Shown one piece after another: positions 57,054 to 64,000 of a DNA stretch of 64,000 bases (positions are counted from its first letter, which is position 1; every line of letters starts with the position of its first letter). Position numbers and translations under genes: made by a program. The notes under the pieces were generated by a model. It did no database searches. It worked only from the letters and a program-made list of their open reading frames with translations, and was not told where the DNA came from. The DNA is taken from positions 5,304,649 through 5,368,648 of the forward strand of contig NW_025062477.1 in NCBI RefSeq assembly GCF_000002995.4. Direction: 5' to 3'. This stretch comes from Brugia malayi (taxonomy: Eukaryota > Nematoda > Chromadorea > Rhabditida > Onchocercidae).

Positions 57054-59513
57054 ATGCTAAGTTTAAATTCAAATTTGTCTGAAATGAAAAGTACAATTGG
57101 AACATCAAGTTTAAGCTCAGAACTTACTATCCTCTCATTCGCTGATATAACTGTTTCCAGTCAAGAATCTTTTGATAACGATAATATCACTTTATCAACA
57201 AAAAATTACCCAACAATCAGTAAATTTTTGTTAATTACATCCAAAAATTAATTAAATAATTTCAACTTTTAAATTGCAAGGTTATTTTTTAAAAAAAAAA
57301 AAAAACATTTTTTTAATAAGTTTTTTTCTTAAGAATCATTAGCAAATTATAATCTTACCAAGATGAAAATCTTACCAAAAATATTTCTTTTTAAAAAATT
57401 AAAAAAAGAAAATAAGAAATCTAATCACAGAGTCGGAAAAAGCAATGAAAATTTCAAATGAAAGCAGTTTGCTAAAAAATGAACCAAACTGCTATCAATT
57501 GCATTTTCCGGAATGTTTTATTGCGGATTACACAAAATTGAAAATATTAAAATGTGCACCTAAAAAGATTTCAAAAAACTGTAAATTGCAATCAGTCCCT
57601 TCAGCAATTTATGAAGTTATAATTGAAAAGAGGTCCGGTAAGCTACTACTATACATATTTTCTTTTACTCAAAGCATCACAGTAAGAAAAAGTTTAAATA
57701 AAATAAATTATGCACATAAAATATTAAAAAGTTAAATTTAGAAAATAAAATTAGAATAACAAAATAAAAAAACAAGAATGGTAATTGCAAATTTTCTTGT
57801 CCGTTCGTTACATTTTGATTACTTTCTCTTAAGTCAATCGATAATTTTTGATATTTTTGAGTATGTCTTTACTTTTAGCTTTACCTCATAAAAATAAAAA
57901 TTTACAATCAATTAATTTTAAACTCATTTTTAATAGAGAATTAATAAGCAGAAACTTAATGTTATCGATATCAATTCAGTGCAAGAAAAAAAAAACTTAC
58001 AAAATTTATTGGAATTTCAAAATTTATTTTTTAAAAAACTAAAAATTTTCAGCTAAATTATCTTCAACAATGATTAATATTTTACCCCAAAATATCATTA
58101 ATATAGCCTTATCACATATTCCATTATCAATTGCATTTGATAAAGCTCAAATACCATCGAAAGTATCAATAAATGAGCAAATTCGAAGTAAATCGAAAAC
58201 TGATGACTATAACCCAACGAAAATTCAGTTAGATGAATCAATTATTAAATATTTAAATAACTAAAATAGCTAAAATTTATTAATTAAATGTGAATAATTC
58301 CTTATCAGTGTGTATTATTTTTTAATAATTATCACAGAGTTAGTGATAATCAATGCCAAAATCTCTCATTGATTGATTGAATATCAATTAAATTTATACT
58401 AATTAATGCTAATTAAGGATAAAAAATTAGTGAAATCATATCAAAATCATTTGCTACTGTAAATGGCAACTTTTTTCTTTTCTTTCTTTTTCACTTCTTC
58501 GGTGATATTTCTATAGTAATTAAATTAAATGATAAAAAAAATTAAACTTTCAATAATTTACTTGTGTTGAAAAAAACGATAGATGAAAAATTCAAATATG
58601 AATTTAAAATAAAACAGAAATTTTTCAGGTCAAAAAATATTGTAAAAAGAAAAAATTCGAGAGAAAATATGCAAAAATATTATAAAACAACATCAAAGAA
58701 AATTTTTGTTTTTGATGCTTTTCCGGAAGAAACTTTCCGGAATAATAATGAGAATGTGAATAAAGAAGATAACATCAATGATACAATCATTCAATGGTTG
58801 AAATGTACACAATCACAAACTGAAAGGTATAAGAAATCAAAATATATACTCATAGGGTTTTGCTATGAAACGAAATAACTGATTAATTTAAAATTTTGAA
58901 ATTTCAAAAATTTATTTTTATCATTAATTAATAGATTAATTCTTCATGCAAAGGAGAAATTATTGAACAATAATAATTATACAATTAACAGAAAAATCAT
59001 TTTTTCATTTTTGTCATTTATCACTATATTTGCACTTTAGAATTTGTAATTTTGATAAAATGATTGAATTGATCGAATCGATTGAACAAGAAATCAGTGC
59101 AATCGAATCAGTATGTTTACAAAAACAATTACACATTGGTAAAACTTCAGATTACCATGAAATTTCAACAATTTATTTTCTCATTACACAAATTCTTTCA
59201 TGCCATTTATCTATATTCATTTCAATTATTACTCATTTCTTCAAGCATTATTCGTACTTACTTAATTTCATTTACAATTCATTTCTTAATTTCAATCATT
59301 GTTTACATTTATATATGGACGTGATTTCGACTATCATTTATTGTCGTACACATAATTTCAAGTACCATGTATTTGTACTGAATTTCAATTATCACTTATT
59401 TATATTTAACCTCAATTTTAGAAGAATTAGCAAGTGGAGAAAGCCTACAAATTGTTAATAAAAAGAATAGAGTAATCGAGGTGAATGAAATGAAACCTAC
59501 AAATATTCAATGA
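57054..59513 (+). CDS. Unrecognised 311-aa protein with C-terminal coiled coil
   Basis: Six exons join in phase: 57,054-57,219; 57,431-57,637; 58,053-58,227; 58,629-58,826; 59,041-59,138; 59,422-59,513 (TGA), total 936 bases. A TTGTTGCAG acceptor ends 13 bases before the ATG, suggesting SL trans-splicing and this start. The N-terminus is Ser/Thr-rich (MLSLNSNLSEMKSTIGTSSL). The middle has NCYQLHFPECFIADYTKLKI and a Lys/Cys-rich patch (KILKCAPKKISKNCKLQSV). Then come KTTSKKIFVFDAFPEETFRN and a heptad-like segment (DKMIELIESIEQEISAIESV) that predicts a coiled coil. No signal peptide or TM helix, so probably cytosolic or nuclear. If the third exon is not spliced at GTTAGA, translation stops at 58,264 instead, giving a shorter form. 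It lies about 800 bases downstream of the 7TM receptor on the same strand, so co-transcription or an alternative receptor tail should be considered; the phase argues against the latter. Confidence 0.55.
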
Positions 59514-60379
59514 TCTAATTATCGCTATTTCCAACAATAATTGCAAAATGTCAAAGTTAATTTAATTAATTATCAAAAATTTTATCTTTTAAGATAAGGC
59601 ATAAAATAGTATAAGACACAGTTGTAATTACTGAAATTATGAAGCTAAAAGATACATATACTCTTCCTAATGATAAATACATTAAGCATTTGCTCTTATC
59701 AATTTAATTTGATCAACGAAGAGATCATCTAGAGTACGATGACACAGTGATAAGCAATGGTATGTAAAAGTGATAAGGAAGCAATTATTTGATATTAATG
59801 CAAAAATGCTATCTTAAAATAATTTCCTAAATTGTTTTTTGATTTATAACCAATTGTTATTTTCAGATATGAAATGAAGCATTAGATCAAACTTTTACAA
59901 TTAATATTTGCTATTTTATTGTCATTTTCTTTTCTTTTTTTTTTAAGAAAAAAATTTATTTTACAATTATATAACAAAAGTGAGCGAATAGTTTATTATA
60001 CAAAAAACAGAAATAGAAAATTAATAAGAGAAAAGCAAAGAGAAAAAAAAATAACTGTTGTGGGCACTTCAAATATATGAAAGGAAGAAAGAAAGAAAAC
60101 AAAAAACAAAATCAATAAATTAATAACACAAATACATACAAATCATTCATTTATAAAATTATTAAGAGATGAGAAGAAAAAAATGAAAAAGTTTCAATTG
60201 GAAAAGAAAAAAAACTTTAACTTTAATTTAATGAAGAAATTTTCATCTTAACGATACTTTTGCTGCAATTTATCAAATAATTCATTCTTTCATTTTCAAT
60301 TTCTTTCGTTCATTTTTTCGTTTTTAAAATTTTTCTAACAAAATTTCAAATATTTTTTGTGTTAATGTTTTTATTAAAT
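59514..60379. other. Convergent 3' intergenic region
   Basis: Between the tail-to-tail 311-aa gene (+) and the TRPN gene (-). AT-rich with A-rich runs. No coding exon is seen. Confidence 0.55.
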
Positions 60380-63300
60380 TTATGATGGCATTTCCACGTG
60401 TATATCTTCTGCATCAACTTTACCATTTATTTGATAATACATATCAACAATACGTTTCCAATCAATTATTGTTTCAATATTCCAATCATCACTTTTTCCT
60501 AATTCTTCATTTTGACCACGTCGAACTTCTAAAAAATAATTTTATGTTTTTTTTTTTTCTTTTTGTGATATTTTAAGTCGAAATTTTTGATATTATAAAC
60601 TTTTAATTACTTTTTAGAAATTATAAAATTCGATTTAATACTTGTAATAATGAATTGATATTAAAATATCAGAGATAGATGTGTTAAAAAACTTTAAGAA
60701 CTTAAAATTAACATTGATTCATGTTGACCTAATATTTAGTGTTAGAATGAATAAAGAGAAAAGGTTAAGTGATATCTGAAATTTTGTTAAATTTTATTAT
60801 TGAAATTTAAGCAGAAAATGATACCAGCACTATTATCACTAGCTAAAATTGCCGGACTAAGACGCCCTGCATCGCCGCTCATTGAAAATGCATCAATGTT
60901 TTCTTCGTGCCTAAGATCTTGTTGAGCTTTTTGTGTACATAATTTTACTGAAAATAATTACTTCAAAAATCCAACTAAAACAAATAAATTTAAATTTAGC
61001 AAATTTTATAATTACGAAATTCTTTTTAGAGTACCAGGATTAGAATTAATCTAATTTAAATATAATTTAAAATTACTTAATTCTATCACTGTCTAAAATG
61101 TTCATTAATGCTTATTAGATATGCATAGTTGTGAGTAAAAAGAAAAAAAAAAGCTTACAATTATTTCTATAAGCAACTTTAAGGACAACAATCAATTTTG
61201 TTAGCATATTAATAGGAGCCGGAGTAGCAGAACGTTTATTCATTTGCCGGATCAGGATTGCACGACCAAATTTCCACTCTTTATCCGATTGTGCTTGAAT
61301 TCGTTGATATGTATCAGACATCATTGCAATCAGTAAATTTATTAAGACCTAAAAATCCCTTAGCTCATCTTTCAACTTTAAACATTGATTCTACAATTAA
61401 AAAATTTTTTGCAGATTTTAAATTTAGTCTTTAATTATCTAATTATAAATATCAACATTAAGTTATGGAGTTTTAAAAATTACTTACAATTAAAGTAACC
61501 AACAAATAGATACCAAAAATCATTTTCAAAATGATTTTGCCAAAATCAGGAACTAAATGAAGTGGTGGCATTGTATCCGGTTCCACTAGTCCAAACAATG
61601 AGAAAAATAACATTTCAAGAGTTTGTTCCGGTGATGAGAGACGCATCCATTGCGCATCATCCGCATCCGCAGGCTGATATGCTGGCTAAAGTTATCATTG
61701 CAATCAAATTTTTAATAATATTAAAGATGTAAAAATTAATATAAAAACCACAAGATGTAGTTTAAAGGTAAATTTTCTTGGTTGGTTCCTGAATTTTCTC
61801 AAATTAAAAATTTAAGCAATACTTTTTGAGTCAGAAAAGTGATAATATTCTAACTGTAAAAGGATGGCATGAAAAAAATATCCAACATATTTAGTTGCTT
61901 TTAATTACCTGAAATATAGAAGTGATATGTAGAGTAAAGCCTGCTATGAAAAGCAGTAATATGACGAGAAACCTAAAAAATAAAATACAAAAAAATAATT
62001 AAACAGTTAGAATTGTGTAAATGAAGTTAAAAATTTCATTGAAATGATTAGGTTGAAATCCTTAACTTGTTTAATTATAAATTAAATATTTTTTTTTTTT
62101 TGTCTTTGAATTTAATCTTTGAATGCTACGGTGAGCAATCCTAATTCTCTTTTCTCCTTTTATTTTTGCTATTTTATCAAACACTTTTAATTTATTAGCT
62201 TCTTTTTTATTCACCAAAGATGAAAAAAAAAACCAAATTACTAATTTAAAACAAAATAAATTTTAAGTATGAATAAATAACCTGCTAGACTAAAGGTGTA
62301 ACAAATTTGAAGGAAAATTATGATAGCAAAATAATTTAGTTTGCAATATAATTTGTCATGCAAAATATCAATTAGTGGAATAATTTAAAATGAAATTAAT
62401 AAAATAATCAAAATAAAAATAAAATTTAATGAAATAATCCAAAGTGAAAAATTATATACCTAAGAAGATCATACATAAGATCTCGTATAATAATAGCCCA
62501 TGGGCCGAATAAATGATGCACGGTGAGAAAGTCCAAAAATTCAACAAATGAAAATAATAAGGCAAGCGCAAATAGTTGATTTTTTAGATAAAGCATTGTT
62601 CGTACAAAATGCATCTTTTCATCATCATTTAAGTGATGCATGAATAAAATGGGTAGCAAAAATGCAAGCACATGCACTGCTATTGCAATTGCACTAAGCA
62701 CAAGAATTAGTACCTGAAATTTGCACACAGTAATTAAATTGATTACACTTTAAACAGTTAGCAATTTTGCTTGTTAAGATAGTCCTAATTAGCTTAGATA
62801 TTTATTTATTTATTTAATTGCTATTAAAATATACTAAATTTATTGCCAAATATAAAGGACAAAATTTAGAGAAAAAAAAAACATTCAAATTAAAATAAAT
62901 TTGCATGCATTAATTATTTTCATGCATGTTTTTAGTTGTAAGTATTGCATGTTAAAACTTCATTTTTTACTAATTGAGAAGCTTACTTTTAAAAATAAAT
63001 TTTGAGTAAAACAACGATAGTTTATTATCAATAGTTTGCATGCAGAAAATTAATTTAATTTAAGAATTTGAGAATTTAGCTTTTTACAAATATTAAAATC
63101 AAACCTTAACAATTCCAAGACCAGAACCACCACCTACATTCGATAGTTCGGAAACAAGATTACCGGAAAGCCAAAGAAGCAATAACCATTCAACTGGATT
63201 CGGTATAATACTTTTTACTTCGTAAATTTTGTGTGTCAAATTAAGAACAACAATTGTAAGTAGAATTGTAAAATAGATATGTGACACTAAAATAATTTTA

Positions 63301-64000
63301 GAAAGTAAGTTTAAAAAAGTTGATTAAATGATTAATTGAGTAAAGTGATAAAATTGATTAATCTTGATTAAAAGAAACAAATACGCCTGTTATAATTTAT
63401 CTAATATTAAAAAAAAAAAAAAAGTGTAAATAAAAATGTATAAGACGAAAAATGAAAAAAATATTTTTTATAAAATTCAAATTAGAAATAGCTTTAATTT
63501 GTTAATAATTAAAATTAAATTTAATATACCAATATGACAAACAAATTTGATAATAGGAGCACGTCCAATACGTGTATCAAGCGGTAATGAAAAATAAAAC
63601 CAAGCTGGTGGACAAATAAGTACCATTAATGTAAATGCAACCGTTTTACCAAATGACCATTCCACACGTCCGGTCCAAATTTCCGTAAGATAACGTTGTA
63701 CTGATGCATATGATACTACTTCTTTCTAAAAACGAATAGAAAAAAAAAAGAAAGCAAAGTTCAGCAATAAAACAAATATTATAACTTCTAAAATTGGTTT
63801 GTATAATTTCAGCCTACCTTTTCATCTTCAAATATATATTTACCTGTTCATTTTCGATTAATACATCTAAAAGTGGTCGTCCACGATTATCTTTAGCTTT
63901 CAATAATAATGCTGGATTATATTCACTTGCTGTTATACCTAACAATTCAACAGCCATATCTTCAGCGAATTGCGAAACATTTAATAAATCTTTTGCTCGT
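60380..64000 (-). CDS. trp-4: TRPN mechanosensory channel (TRP-4/NOMPC), C-terminal half, partial
   Basis: The 3' nine exons of a TRPN channel; the ankyrin-repeat half lies beyond the right edge. Exons: 64,000-63,844 (partial), 63,725-63,530, 63,286-63,105, 62,713-62,460, 61,972-61,909, 61,685-61,488, 61,348-61,159, 60,947-60,825 and 60,528-60,380 (TAA). Order: linker KAKDNRGRPLLDVLIENEQ, pre-TM EWSFGKTVAFTLMVLICPPA, TM helices through HIYFTILLTIVVLNLTHKIY and FGPWAIIIRDLMYDLLR, pore region QTLEMLFFSLFGLVEPDTMP, TM6 VTLIVLINLLIAMMSDTYQR, TRP box EWKFGRAILIRQM, and a cytosolic tail ending DAEDIHVEMPS. In C. elegans TRP-4 and fly NOMPC this channel opens to mechanical force in neurons. Conservation of the TM6/TRP-box stretch is near complete, so the assignment is firm. 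It faces the 311-aa gene tail to tail. Confidence 0.95.

Noticed and set aside
56113..59513. Treating the 311-aa gene as the receptor C-terminal tail
   Set aside because: The donor at 56,185 is phase 1, while the exon at 57,041 read in phase 1 hits a stop at once; the receptor has its own stop at 56,235 and a polyadenylation signal.

Overview
The window is nuclear DNA from a nematode, most likely a filarial-type (clade III) parasite. The evidence is a very AT-rich background, short exons separated by AT-rich introns with TTTTCAG-like acceptors, SL-type acceptors just upstream of start codons, and proteins that match nematode families (TRPN/TRP-4, NSF-1, EFT-3). The species cannot be named from sequence alone. 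Exon coordinates were read by hand from splice sites and checked for reading phase; a phase-consistent model is strong but not transcript-proven.

Layout, left to right. 1-2,532 (+): last exons of a TRPC-like cation channel. 3,150-3,372: a 71-bp tandem repeat. 6,259-8,771 (+): a small cysteine-rich single-pass membrane protein. 10,352-13,368 (-): a FLYWCH zinc-finger coding segment that runs in frame into a diverged copy of the second AAA domain (D2) of NSF. 15,846-22,086 (-): the intact 16-exon NSF gene, probable parent of that D2 copy. 25,286-28,801 (-): fructosamine-3-kinase. 30,216-36,237: two paralogous multi-pass membrane proteins arranged head to head, with a 236-bp copied piece of the EF-1alpha gene and a 68-codon ORF between their starts. 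36,691-38,017 (-): unassembled candidate exons. 38,628-40,570 (-): the EF-1alpha gene with a compositionally distinct upstream region. 41,660-48,600: mostly non-coding, with a possible 84-aa three-exon gene and a lone exon. 48,602-56,235 (+): a seven-transmembrane receptor with a long ectodomain. 57,054-59,513 (+): an unrecognised 311-aa gene. 60,380-64,000 (-): the channel half of TRPN (TRP-4/NOMPC).

There is no sign of one pathway. Housekeeping genes (NSF for SNARE recycling, EF-1alpha for translation, FN3K for protein deglycation) sit among sensory or signalling membrane proteins (TRPC, TRPN, 7TM receptor) and lineage-restricted genes. The most unusual parts are the FLYWCH plus NSF-D2 arrangement, the inverted intron-containing EF-1alpha fragment inside a divergent paralog promoter, and the exon-by-exon conserved divergent gene pair. 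I saw no CRISPR array, tRNA, rRNA or autonomous transposon.
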